From Anisus vortex (Eukaryota > Mollusca > Gastropoda > Planorbidae): DNA of 64,000 nucleotides. The position numbers and the translations under genes are program-made. A model generated the notes under the pieces. That model did no database searches. It was not told where the DNA came from and was given only the letters and a program-made list of their open reading frames with translations. The DNA lies in contig OX421502.1 in NCBI GenBank assembly GCA_949126835.1, positions 37,977,282-38,041,281 on the forward strand. The letters are read 5' to 3'. This document shows, in pieces, positions 49,501 through 60,379 of the stretch; position 1 is the stretch's first letter; each line of letters begins with the position of its first letter.

Positions 49501-50100
49501 CATTAAGAGCAAGAAGTGACTATAGATTTACAAAGTCAAACTATTAAACCGTCTAGATAATTTTAAACAAGTGTTTCCCTATTGACTATTAAATTTTGAA
49601 CAAAATTGTCTTAACTCCATTAAAATGTTTTTTTAAAATGTTTATAGCTGTGTCATTTATTTTGTAATTTATAGTCACTAACTTTATTCTATATCAGTTT
49701 TAAAGTAGAAGTTCTAGAGATGTTCTAGTTCTATGTTAAATTTTTTTAATTGCTATGACTGCATTGGTTTAATCATTTTATTTCAATTATTGTTGTTGCG
49801 GGTGTCTGTGTTTTACTTAGTGAACAAGTTAGTGTTGTTGATTTGAGCCACTCTAACAGAGACATAGTCTAAGCCTAAGGATGCAATGATCATGTGTGTA
49901 TCTGAAATAGTTTAAGGCTGTATTTCTGTCCTATTTTAGGTTTAGGCTGCTCCACCGTGACTGACCCTGAATGTGCGGCGTTGGCAGCTGCCCAGATCCT
50001 AGCACTCAAGGATCACATGGTGTGGGCCAGACTTCGAGCTCGTCAACTCAACACATGGCTCGGGCTCGTTGAAACCGATTTAAAATTGAACAAGATTTAG
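46506..50100 (+). CDS. PAICS: Bifunctional AIR carboxylase / SAICAR synthetase
   Basis: Catalyses steps 6 and 7 of de novo purine synthesis in the cytosol: AIR to CAIR, then SAICAR using aspartate and ATP. Eight coding exons: 46506-46512, 47214-47411, 47835-48013, 48134-48341, 48498-48667, 48923-49100, 49236-49394, 49940-50100. Frames join to 419 aa (human 425). Exon 1 codes for only seven bases (M, S, and one base of the third codon). Residues 1-254 are the SAICAR synthetase half ([46 protein letters not shown]). Residues 255-419 are the PurE-like half ([10 protein letters not shown] at 264-273, [22 protein letters not shown]). It is divergent from PPAT. Introns 2 and 5 hold LINE tails. Confidence 0.97.
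47620..47805 (+). mobile_element. LINE 3' tail copy in PAICS intron 2
   Basis: 'tggcatcagggcatggaatg' to 'gtgcgtctgtaacatgcaag'. Confidence 0.7.
48750..48850 (+). mobile_element. LINE 3' tail copy in PAICS intron 5
   Basis: 'gtggcaccagggcatggaat' followed by an internal deletion and 'ggagcgcctgtaacatgtc'. Confidence 0.7.
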
Positions 50101-50393
50101 ATACAGTGTGTCGTTTTTGTTATATTAAGAACATTTTGAGCTTTATAGCAGTTTTGTTAAAATTTTGGCATTTAATTCCTGAAAACTGTAATGAGATCCA
50201 GATTGCATTTATGCATTTATTTACAGATTTGTTTATTCTACACATCTATGATATTAATATTGTAATTTTATAGAAATTTTGTTGTTTGTTTATTTTCATT
50301 CTTGTTGTTTTTTATTTGATATGTTCTTTGCTGTAAGTTTTGACTTTCCACTTTTATATATTACTATATATGTCAAGGATAATGTTTTGATGG

Positions 50394-50399
50394 AATAAA
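50394..50399 (+). terminator. PAICS polyadenylation signal
   Basis: AATAAA about 295 bp after the stop, with another AATAAA about 12 bp further on. Confidence 0.6.
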
Positions 50400-50866
50400 C
50401 TTACAAAATAAATATAAGTGATAACAATAATTTGTTTTATGTCATTGTGTAGTCAATATAAAATGTAATACAAACTCGATTTTCTAATATTAATATGAAC
50501 ACTGTTTGAACAATACAATCAAACAATTTAGAATATTAAAATATTTCATACAAATAACACACACAATTAGAATTTATTGTGGATTGTTTAATTTAGCCAA
50601 TATTTATAGTCTATATCAACGACAATGGGGAACAATATTTTATTATAGGAAACCAAAACTCTGTAGAGTTCAAGTTGCAGGAGTTAACCTAAAATAGGTC
50701 TGAACTCTGGCAATTCTCAATGCTTGCAGCTGATAAAGTTAATCTGTTTCAAAGTTTTTAGTTTCTAATTGAATGTATTGTATATCTTAAGAAGTTGACA
50801 TTGCATCAAGTGCCATCTATTGGCAATTTTGAATTAGTAAATAACTCTTTCTAAACAAATATTTCA

Positions 50867-50872
50867 TTTATT
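50867..50872 (-). terminator. Candidate polyadenylation signal of the kinase gene
   Basis: AATAAA on the minus strand about 185 bp after the stop at 51056. Confidence 0.5.
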
Positions 50873-51055
50873 GATAGCTACAAATTACAAATACAATATT
50901 TAACCTAAGTAACTGTAAGAAGTACATTGTAACACAATACTGGTGCCCTAAATTTTTCTGTTACTACTGAAGGACTCTTGGTACATTGATGAATGATGAG
51001 ATTGTGGAATTTCCCGACTGCGAATGTGTAAATGTGACCCAATTTGAACCTCTCT

Positions 51056-53771
51056 TTAATCTACCCCTTCATCGACTGGTTGTTTGTGGTAACGAGAGCC
51101 TGTGCCTCGCCCTTGGAAGAATTTGGAAGCTTTGTCTAAAGCAGTTGACTGTGGACACGTGAAATAAAATATAACAAAATAATAGTTGATACAAAGCATT
51201 CAGGAATTAATTGCAATGCTTCTCTAATACCAATAGCCAATACAATAATGATAATAGCAATTGATTATATTATTATAATAATAATTGTTTCTTTCAATAA
51301 TATCTCGAATGTTTTACAGGAAAAAAAAATATGCGGGCTTAGAGCCTTGACTGTGTATGTCTTAGTAGCAGAGAGGGAAAGGCGCCAAAACAATTATGAA
51401 ATTTGCTTTTAACCATTTTTGCCATAGTTACACCACTAACTATATTACATAGTCTATGTTAGCCACATTAAACTTGATCAAACAGATTTGCTTCCACTTT
51501 CTATAAGATAAAATGAACGAGACTCAATGGGCGTATGGCGCAGTAATCTTATGTATGGAAGGGGCGTCTCACGCCTGTAATAATTAAGATAATGTCAAGG
51601 GCGTTTTACAAGGTGAAAGTTATACAGTAGCCCTGTATTTGAAATTAGGATTTGAAGATATAGGCCTAATATGGCCTACAGTTTAAACACAGGCTTTTTG
51701 CCCCTCTAACCTACCGCTATCATTGTAATCCCCGCATATCTTTGCCTTGCCCTTTGCCCATGACGAAAGTGAGTGTGAAGTCCGGAGGAAACCTGTTTGC
51801 GCAGATCTGCATCGTAATGAGTTTCATTCTGAAATTCAGAACATGCTACATTATTTCCCCTGGTTTTTGTCTTTTATTCAAATGGCCCGGAAGCGTCTGC
51901 TATAGCTGGTGGCAACATTTCTGTCGTTACTACAGAAACTCTGAAAGTTAACAACAAAAATTTGTTAGACTTGTCTTGCATCGGTGTAGGACCTACTAAT
52001 TTATATATATTCATAGAACTAGGTCATGTCATTGCACGTGATGCACCAATTGAACACAATGTGGAGATGAACAACATGAAAGTGACAATGTCGAATTTTT
52101 CAATACAGTAATGCAGGGTTCGGCAACCTTTATTTTTTTATTTTTATAAAAGTGTGCCAAAGTAGGATTTCTAATACATTCAGCGTACCAACATCTCAAC
52201 CCACTCTATCACTCAATTTCTTGTAGAAGAAACTTTAGTGACCTTCTGGCACGCGTTCTGTAGGCTGCCGACCCCTGTAGTAATACATCCCTCACAACTG
52301 CAAGGCTTATATATACCCTAGGCCTAAAAATATATCTTACTGTATACCACATGGTCTCAAATTAAAGTCTACTCAAAGGGCCGAGTGAATATTTAGAGGG
52401 CCGCATTTTAGTAGAAGGCTAAAAGTAAAGTATCCCTTGGGACCAACATTTATCCATAGGTCCAGTGAAACAGTGTTGAGGAGTTTCTGTAGCCAAGATA
52501 TACTAGCACAATGCCCAGCAGCTTTTAGCCCAGCGATAGTGAACCTATGACACGCGTGCCACAGCTGGCACGCAGAGCTATTTCTGTGGGCCCGCGAACA
52601 TTTACCAAAACTTTACTACAGTTCAAGTTTTTTTTTAATATAAAAAACTGTTTGTATCATTCAAAGACCTGTTAATTTTTTTTATTTTTGGACAAAATAT
52701 GTTAATTAGTTCGGACAACTGTATGAGCTTTTTTTTTTCTAAAGTAAAACCTCAGGAATAAGTTGGTTTTGTATTGCATTTTGGGCACGCGGCCTCAAAA
52801 AGGTTCGCCATCACTGCTTTAGGCCTACGTTTCCCAGGAGCTTCGGTACACCAGCAGAACGAGAACACCGAGCCCACTCTCCCCCCCCCCCCCCCCCCTG
52901 CATTTTAGCAGGCCTAATGATAGCCTACAAAATCTGTACAATTGTAAATATATTTATTATTGTAATTTATGAATTAAATCTAGCGCTCGACTATTAGCCT
53001 AATAGAACGTTCACCAGTATCTAGATCTAAGTGAGGAAATGTTTTTACATTATATGGTTCAAATGGCTCTAAGGGCTTATGTCTAGTGGTGCCAACTTTA
53101 AAGCTCAAGCCGCGATTTTAAAAAAAATGAATAATGACAATTTTATGTATACGGGTCGAATGAAGCCCTCGGGTCACTTATGATACCCTTGGTATATAGT
53201 ATCCAGGTAATATTAATAGTACAATACAGTATGTGCAGCCTATTTTTGAAAAATGGAAAATTCCCGTGTTTTGACGTTAACTGCGTGCATGGGTTCTAAA
53301 TAAATTAGTTATGGAACCCCCTCCATTTCGATGTTCCCTAATTCATTCTTTGGTCAAAACCATTGATTTAGAATAGTGGGGCCTTATATCTAAGGTCGAA
53401 ATCATGGGTTAGATATAAAAAAAAAATTGAATGATATTCAGAAGCTGAGGCCTACACGTTATAATTAAGGTTATATAAAAATACTACAATATATTGACTG
53501 CCAGTGTCATATTTAGTTGTCACTTGTCACGCGCCAATTAAAGACTATGGAAAGTTGCACTTTTGTTTGTGTGACTGTTTATGTTTATCAATTAGACCTT
53601 TTGTACTTTCTAGTTATCAACAGCCAGTGGTGTTATTGTTATTGCAGATAAGTAAGTGACACCTTTGAGTCATGGTTTTGTGCAACTTACCGACACCCAA
53701 GGGTGTTCTAAGACCTGTGAAGCGGACAGCCGGTTATCTGGATCGACGTGTAACATACCAGAGATCAAATT
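51056..53771 (-). CDS. 3' end of a protein kinase gene (three exons)
   Basis: Minus-strand exons 53771-53691, 51828-51715 and 51148-51056, each in phase 0 with AG and GT borders. The first encodes NLISGMLHVDPDNRLSASQV then LEHPWVS, the end of a Ser/Thr kinase C-lobe (subdomain XI, invariant Arg in DNRLSA). MLHVDP is most like RSK-type C-terminal kinases of the CAMK group. The second encodes 38 basic residues (NETHYDADLRKQ...RARQRYAGITMIA). The third encodes STALDKASKFFQGRGTGSRY and ten more residues to TAA. The tail does not match RSK well enough to name it. No upstream kinase exon was found before 64 kb. They may lie outside the window, with DFFA nested inside, or this may be a truncated relic. 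Convergent with PAICS. Confidence 0.65.
51515..51600 (+). mobile_element. LINE 3' tail copy (degenerate)
   Basis: 'atgggcgtatggcgcagtaa' with 'ggaaggggcgtctc' and a final 'aattaagataat'. Lies in the last intron of the kinase gene. Confidence 0.55.
52114..52277. mobile_element. 164-bp hAT-type MITE
   Basis: Ends cagggttcggcaacc / ggctgccgacccctg. Flanks CAGTAATG and TAGTAATA match in six of eight positions, as for a decayed 8-bp duplication. Relatives lie at about 5.84 and 8.75 kb. Confidence 0.7.
52430..52515 (-). mobile_element. SINE family A fragment
   Basis: Matches the end of the family: 'aaagtatcccttgggaccaa', 'gtccagtgaaacagtgtt'. Confidence 0.6.
52531..52816. mobile_element. 286-bp hAT-type MITE
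   Basis: Ends cagcgatagtgaacct / aggttcgccatcactg are imperfect inverted repeats. Flanks TTTTAGCC and CTTTAGGC match at six of eight positions. Confidence 0.75.
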
Positions 53772-54177
53772 CTGTGGAATACACACACACAATTTGAAAC
53801 TGTTTGCATGTTTGTACTTAAAAGCGCACGCGCAATACAAATACATACACACACATATCATACACTTATAAACTGTAGACTCACACACACGTGGTGAACA
53901 TACGCAGGTGCTGTAGCCTACACATTTACATAGGCAAATGTACACATATATAATTATAGGGCTTATTCACACATAGGCCACGTGGTAAGTGGTAAGGATA
54001 ATACATTAATAACCTTGGCGACTGTTACACTGATTTTTGCATACGCATTATTGAAACTTTAAAAATAATTTTCTATAATATTGAAGATCTTTTTTTTTTT
54101 TTGTACTATGGCCATTTTACACTGCTCTAAACTGTGTAAACGTATGGCTAGTAGTATATTAAGTAACATTTAGGTAG

Positions 54178-54610
54178 CATCCCCCCTCTCCTCTCCCCCT
54201 CCCCCTCTCCTCTCCCCCTCTCCTCTCCCCCTCTCATCCCCCTCTCCCCCTCCCATTCCCCCTCTAAGAGTGAGGAAGGGGTGACGTCAGTCAAGCTCCC
54301 CCTCTCGAGCTGTGACATGACCTCCCCCTCACGTGACATTTCGTGACCTCCCCCTCTCGACACGTGTTTATTTTTTTTTTCCGTTCTCTCCCCCCTCCCT
54401 ACCCCTGTAATGTCAACTATCCATGGGTAAGGTTGGGTAAGGTTGGGTAAGGCTGGGTAAGGTTGGGTAAGGTTGGGTAAAGCATTTTTTACCCACCCCC
54501 TCAGCATTTTTACCCACCCCCTAGCGACATGTGGCATGACCTCCCCCTCTCGACACGTGTTTATTGTTTTTTTTTCCCGTTCTCTCCCCCCTCCCTACCC
54601 CTGTAATGTA
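54178..54610. repeat. Pyrimidine-rich low complexity with GGGTAAGGTT repeat
   Basis: (CCCCTCTCCT)-type runs, five units of gggtaaggtt at 54425-54480, and two copies of a block around 'gacctccccctctcgacacg'. Confidence 0.85.
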
Positions 54611-55139
54611 TAGTTGAAATATACTTATGTATGTAAAAGAGATGACCCACATCAGCAATACATGAACAATGACATGTGTTCAGTACATTTTTAAATAGTT
54701 TTTTCCCCTTAGTAATTTAGTTATCTTTATATTTATGTATGTAAAAGAGATGTAGGCTATCGAACTTTTAGTTCCGGCTTGTCGTCCTAGGTTATTGAAC
54801 TTTTGCCCTGGCTTGTACATACTTAAAACACCAACACTGGCTCAATAATGTATAATTAATTAGATGAAAAGATTCATCCTCTCGACATCCTTCCTCCCCA
54901 CACCCACCATACATTCACCCCACCCACTCGATCAATAATAATTTGAATGTATAATGTCGCATATGTTTACAGCTAAACTCAAGCCCACATCTATAATTAA
55001 GATGTAATTTCGGATTATTGATCTTTTGCCTCTCGTGCAAAACAACTCGAAAAGTCCCCTCTTACTTCTAAAAACAGGTGTTGTTTTCTAAATATATAAT
55101 TGATTTGAGCAATAAACTCAACTGCAGATCAATAGAATA

Positions 55140-56310
55140 TTCACATTTTGTCACTCTTCACACACATTCATATATATACACACACACACACACGTACCTC
55201 ACACACACACTCATTTCTTTTTCCCCTATACAGACATCTGTTTATGGTTTATCTATGCACTGTAGGTTATTTACCTTTTTTGTACTATCATTTTCTTTTC
55301 TTCCATTCAGACATATCTATGCAGTGTAGTTATTAACCTTTTTTTTTGTACTATCATTTTCTTTTCTTCCATTCAGACATATCTATGCAGTGTAGTTATT
55401 AACCTTTTTTGTACTATCATTTTCTTTTCTTCCATTCAGACAGCTGTTTAATTCAATCCTCCCACCCAATCGATAATGCCAACATTTCACTTACTATTTT
55501 CACGTTTTCCCAAAGGCTATAGTAGTATTGCTGCCATTTTGTCACCACTAGACAAAGTAAACAAACAGCACGCCCGCTATAATTATTTTAAGCGCTTTAG
55601 TATTCTTTTATAGTTCTTAATAAAGGGTACCATTAAAATATTTTAGAACCAGTGTATTCACATTTCATTCATACCAACAGCCTAACCACTGGATCAATAA
55701 TAATTTGAATGTATAATGTCACATGTGTTTATATAGTAGAATATTCACATTTTGTCACTCTTCACACACACATACACACACACATACACACACACACACA
55801 ATATTTGTATCACACACACACACACACACACACACACATTTCCATACAGATATCTGTTTATTTACCCAATCGATAAACATACAGACATCTGTTTATTTCA
55901 AACATCCCAACCCAATCAATAAACTATTGTACTGGTTTATCTATGCAGTGTAGTTATTAACCTTTTTTGTACTATCATTTTCTTTTCTTCCATTCAGACA
56001 GCTGTTTAATTCAATCCTCCCACCCAATCGATAATGCCAACATTTCACTTACTATTTTCACGTTTTCCCTACACACACACACACATACATACAGACAATC
56101 ACATTTACAAACGCACACACACACACACACATACAGACAATCACATTTACAAACGCACACACACACACATACATACAGACAATCACATTTACAAACGCAC
56201 ACACGCACATACATACAGACAATCACATTTACAAATGCACACACGCACATACATACATACAGACAATCACATTTACAAACGCACACACACATACATACAG
56301 ACACTCACAT
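55140..56310. repeat. (CA)n tracts and larger tandem blocks
   Basis: CA runs near 55.17, 55.77, 55.82 and 56.07-56.29 kb. From 56070 five to six units of about 45-50 bp repeat 'cagacaatcacatttacaaa'. A 'tgtactatcattttcttttc' block repeats near 55.28, 55.35, 55.41 and 55.97 kb. 55442-55512 is copied at 55999-56069. Confidence 0.9.
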
Positions 56311-56379
56311 TACTCATACTGGCATACAAATACGCACACAGGCCCGTCAGACCATATTTACATTGTCACAGCTGTCTCT

Positions 56380-56515
56380 CTGCAAACGCTCCTTCTATAA
56401 AGAAACTTATTGCTTCCTACGTTCATCCGTGGTCCAAGGCCAGTCTAGTTGCATTTTTTTATTAATGTTTTAAATTATGTTACTGGTTTGTTCAGGCAAC
56501 CCATTCCATATGAAC
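56380..56515 (-). mobile_element. LINE 3' tail copy, inverted
   Basis: Inverse of the tail family: 'aaacgctccttctataaag', 'cgttcatccgtggtccaagg', 'gttcaggcaacccattccat'. Confidence 0.75.
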
Positions 56516-57219
56516 CTTGCAGCTCGTTTTATTTTTTTTTGTAATTTTTTTGTTTAATGTTTTCGTAAAAGTATTCAGGCAATTTTAAAATTTTAATAGT
56601 TAACACATGCATCAGTCTAAACTAAAATATTCAACGTGTCTCTGATGGCATCCTTTTTAACTTTCTGTTATACAGAAGTCATAGTCATAGTCCCATGGTT
56701 CTTTTAGGAACACGTGGTATCCAATATGGCGGAAGGGATGTATCCAAGGGGAGTAATCGTGTAATTATTATTTTTTGTCATTATTACCATTGTATTTTTT
56801 TTTCTTTTTGTTGTAGTAAGACAGGGTTAAGCATTTTTATTCTAAACTTAAAATGTTTCAGCTATTAGTATATATATTACGAGCTCTAAATTTTCACATA
56901 ATAGTGAAGGGTGATATTCTTTTATAGAATTATTATACACTAATGCAATTTTGTTTTCTCTTTTTGATATTATAAGACATGTAAATCTTGAGTAATTTTT
57001 AATTTTAACTTTAAGAGTTCGCATGTTATTTTCTTTACGATTGCACTAGATGTATAAACTTTTATATACTGTATTTAATCAAGTAATTATTTTCTTTAGC
57101 ACAATTAAGGGAGCCAGAAATATTGAATAGATTAAAATCAAGGGTAGCAACCGTGTAATTAGTTGTTTTAATTTTTGTAAAATTTATATTAATCTTGTCT
57201 TAAGTTAATGGATTTTCAG

Positions 57220-57338
57220 GGCGATTTGCAGCTCGTTGTTTTCAACTAAAGAGTTACCAGATAGTAGATACGCTTCTAGAATCTTCAACATATATTGATA
57301 CACATCTGTCGAGCTTTATGAATAGTCATAATAACTGG
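57220..57338 (+). CDS. Orphan candidate exon
   Basis: Bounded by TTTTCAG and a GTGAGT donor. The frame matching the donor codes for 39 residues (RFAARCFQLKSYQIVDTLLE then SSTYIDTHLSSFMNSHNNW) with a helical look and no stop. One base of a split codon comes from an upstream exon. A possible start, MAEGMYPRGVIV at 56726, is on the same strand, but its phase does not fit simply. I do not recognise the protein and found no downstream partner exon before the antisense DFFA gene. Confidence 0.4.
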
Positions 57339-57457
57339 GTGAGTAACAGGTTCACAATAGTAACAAGACAGTCTTTGTTAAACAAAAAATCACCATATAC
57401 ACAGTTAAATATAAAAGAGTATATTAAACTAGCTTCCATCTTTCTTTTCGTCACAGA

Positions 57458-57630
57458 GGTGTCCCTGAGTCTGCCCAGCTCTGATGGGTACCTGACATTA
57501 GTTGGGGTAAAGTAAAGTCGGCTGGGCATTGTGCTGACCACACATCCCCTTTTATGTCGTGGCCACAGAAACTGGTGAACGCTGCTTCACTAGCCCTATG
57601 ATCAGGTTGGTCCGAAGGGTACTTTACTAA
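57458..57630 (+). mobile_element. SINE family A (copy 7, 5'-truncated)
   Basis: 'acctgacattagttggggta' to 'ccgaagggtactttact'. The tRNA-like head is missing. Confidence 0.8.
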
Positions 57631-57760
57631 GTCATGTTTTGTTTGTTATTATTATTGTAAACGTGTAACGTTAGTATGAAAACATGGGTGTCATTTATTT
57701 ATTGCATTCAATTCATTAAAGAATAAAAGTGGGGAAAAAGAAATGTTTGTTTCCTTTGTC

Positions 57761-57766
57761 TTTATT
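57761..57766 (-). terminator. DFFA polyadenylation signal
   Basis: AATAAA on the minus strand about 80 bp after the DFFA stop. Confidence 0.6.
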
Positions 57767-57847
57767 TCATCTAGTACATCTAAGTCCAATGTTTTCATTG
57801 CCCTAGTATGTATAAAATAGTTGTAATTTTAAAGTTATTTTGAAATA

Positions 57848-59026
57848 TTAAGTTAACCCAATAGATTCGTTGTAAAAACAAATAAGCTCCAGAAGATCTT
57901 TTACGTCTGCTTGCTCATCAATTAGGCGCTGACAAGATTCTTGCAGAGATATGATGACTTTCGTAGACCTACCAAGTATCTGAGCTAGCCCTTCAGTATC
58001 CGCTTCCACAAGTTGCTAGATAAGACATTGAAAATAAAAATTATATTTATTATTTATTTATTTTGTCTATACCTGCAAGATGTAATAATTTGGTAGTATC
58101 TTACATGCATTTCATCTTCATTCAATAATACAACACAAGCGAGGTCTACTTTGATTTTCTCAATGACTGAAGATAAATCACAGTCTTTACGGCCACATTC
58201 TAATACAGCGCCATCTGGGTGATCGTAACTCGTAATGGCTACACAGGGAAAAAATAATGGAAAATTGAATTTTTTACTGTATCATGACTACACTGTTGGT
58301 TTCTGTGATCTAGCTACATGACTTTAGGTGACCAAGACTATCATGGCTTTAGGTTGACCTCACCCAAGACTATTAAAACTGTTAGGGAAATATTTTTTTT
58401 TAATTTTTTTTTTCTCCCAAGAGTCCAGAGGGAAGAGTTTACAATGCTATCACTCGCATTTAATCAGGGGAAGTAATTGGGAAAGTAAAGGTGTTGAGGC
58501 GCTTTGCTGACCACACTATCCCCACATTAATGTAAAGGATTTAAAATATAAAAATAATCTACATATTGTAAAAGTAGATTGGATGGATACTTTAAACAAA
58601 ACAATTTTGACTTTGACTTTAAAACATAAAAAATCGATAGAAAATATATTAAACTACACCTACAAGAGTGTGGAGGCATCCATTCGCTTCGACCGGGTAG
58701 CAACATGAACACTGTGTTGTCTGGCAAGAAGGAGAAATATTCCTCATCAATTTCTGTTCCATCCTCTGCAAGAACGACTGTGACAGGAGGATCAATTTGG
58801 AGTTTTTCACAACCTTCAAACGTAAAAAACAACAAATACCAAACAACAACAAACAAACAAAACAACAAGAATAAAATAATTGATAGCTTTTAATTTACTT
58901 TATTTATTTATTTTTTATTTTTTTACCTTTGTTTTTAAGCTCTTGAAATGATGAGACAGTAAATCCTTTTGTGACAATTCTTTCTTTATCCCAGACTTTA
59001 AACGGTCTATACTTAGGTTCACACAT
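57848..59026 (-). CDS. DFFA: DNA fragmentation factor subunit alpha-like (ICAD), short form
   Basis: ICAD chaperones and inhibits the caspase-activated DNase until caspases cleave it. Four exons (minus): 59026-58927, 58813-58664, 58238-58105, 58015-57848, joining to 183 aa. Residues 1-83 form a CIDE-N domain (RPFKVWDKERIVTKGFTV, then TVVLAEDGTEIDEEYFSFLP, then NTVFMLL). The rest resembles the ICAD middle domain: IEKIKVDLACVVLLNEDEM and ISLQESCQRLIDEQADVKDL. Human DFFA is 331 aa with a C-terminal chaperone domain, which is absent here; the length is near the human short isoform. Either this is a natural short form or a further exon is missed. Exons 1-2 lie in the left arm of an inverted duplication. 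Confidence 0.85.
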
Positions 59027-60331
59027 TTTTAAAAAATGTGATAATCCTTTAAAAATAAATATAAAAATAGTCAAACTTGGTTACCTACCCTTGCCAATAA
59101 TATTGGCAATATAATATTTGTTGACTACGCCTAGTTTTCTTTTTATCGGTCCCTCTTTCTAACTCCCACTCTATCAAATCTTATAGAACTACAAACTCTT
59201 ATCTTCAACTCCCTTGTCAGCTGTTACATTCGCATTATTTGTGCCTCATTTCTTTATTATAGCTCCAGATCGTTCTCACTACTATCTTTCTCACCCAAAA
59301 CTGTTAGTTACTCTACTTTCAATAATGTTCCCTCTCTACAACGTGCGTCAGACATACATTGTTTTTCTGCCTAGAAAGTTTTTTAGTACACTTGTCTATG
59401 GACACCTTTTTTTTTTCTCCAACTCTCTTGTTATTTTTTTCTCCCTCTCGAAAAAAAGTCTCCCTCTCGAAAAGAAATATTTCCTTCCAATAAGGAAATA
59501 GAGACCGGCTTGTAATTTTTTTTCTCCCTCTTCGAAAAAAAAAGTCTCCCTCTTGAAAAGAAATATTTCCTTCCAATAAGGAAATAGAGACCGGCTTGTA
59601 ATTTTTTTTCTCCCTCTTCGAAAAAAAAAGTCTCCCTCTTGAAAAGAAATATTTCCTTCCACGAAGGAAATAGAGACCGGCTTGTAATTTTTTTTCTCCC
59701 TCTTCGAAAAAAAAGTCTCCCTCTCGAAAAAATTTCTTCCCTGGCATCCTTCTTTCTCCAATCATCTTGTAATTTTTTTCTCCCTCTTCGAAAAAAAAGT
59801 CTCCCTCTCGAAAAAATTTCTTCCCTGGCATCCTTCTTTCTCCAATCATCTTGTAATTTTTTTCTCCCTCTTCGAAAAAAAAGTCTCCCTCTTCGAAAAA
59901 ATTTCTTCCCTGGCATCCTTCTTTCTCCAATCATCTTGTAATTTTTTTCTCCCTCTTCGAAAAAAAAGTCTCCCTCTTCGAAAAAAAAGTCTCCCTCTCG
60001 AAAAAATTTCTTCCCTGGCATCCTTCTTTCTCCAATCATCTTGTAATTTTTTTCTCCCTCTTCGAAAAAAAAGTCTCCCTCTCGAAAAAATTTCTTCCCT
60101 GGCACCCTTCTTTCTCCAATCATCTTGTAATTTTTTTCTCTCTCTCTTCGAAAAAATGGTCTTCCCTGCCATGTCTTTATAACAGGCAAATCGTTTAGCA
60201 TATCTACACTCCTAACTCTAAAACGGTGTGTACATTACACGTCACCAAGGTTTTTGCAAGTAACGTTCTTTAGAGATATCAAAGGCCAAGTTGTAAACCT
60301 AAAGTTATCCCGACTGACCCTCATGTGAATT
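58609..60331 (+). repeat. Inverted duplication, left arm
   Basis: Reverse-complement match to 62277-64000 with matching positions summing to about 122608-122610, so indels are few. It contains DFFA exons 1-2, the 5' flank and a minisatellite. Divergence is patchy: most stretches look identical, but about five changes occur within 100 bp near 59.15 kb. Confidence 0.95.
59400..60160 (-). repeat. Minisatellite in left arm
   Basis: Units of roughly 84-92 bp in two types, sharing 'tctccctcttcgaaaaaaaa'. One type contains 'ttccctggcatccttctttc', the other a hairpin 'tatttccttccaataaggaa'. The open frames in the array are repeat artefacts. Confidence 0.95.
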
Positions 60332-60345
60332 GGGGAAAAGTAAGG

Positions 60346-60379
<34 letters not shown>

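Noticed and set aside
54425..54480. Telomere-like GGGTAAGGTT repeats
   Set aside because: The unit differs from animal TTAGGG and the array is short and internal.
55967..56473. ORF of 168 codons with HTHTHTYRQSHLQ repeats
   Set aside because: Translation of CA-rich tandem repeats; no homology.
58482..58530. Additional SINE copy in DFFA intron 2
   Set aside because: Only about 45 bp match family A ('aagtaaaggtgttgaggcgc'); too short to list as an element.
59319..60201. ORFs of up to 256 codons rich in GRLFFRRGRKK-type repeats
   Set aside because: They come from the purine-rich minisatellite and are mirrored in the right arm; no start context or splice support.
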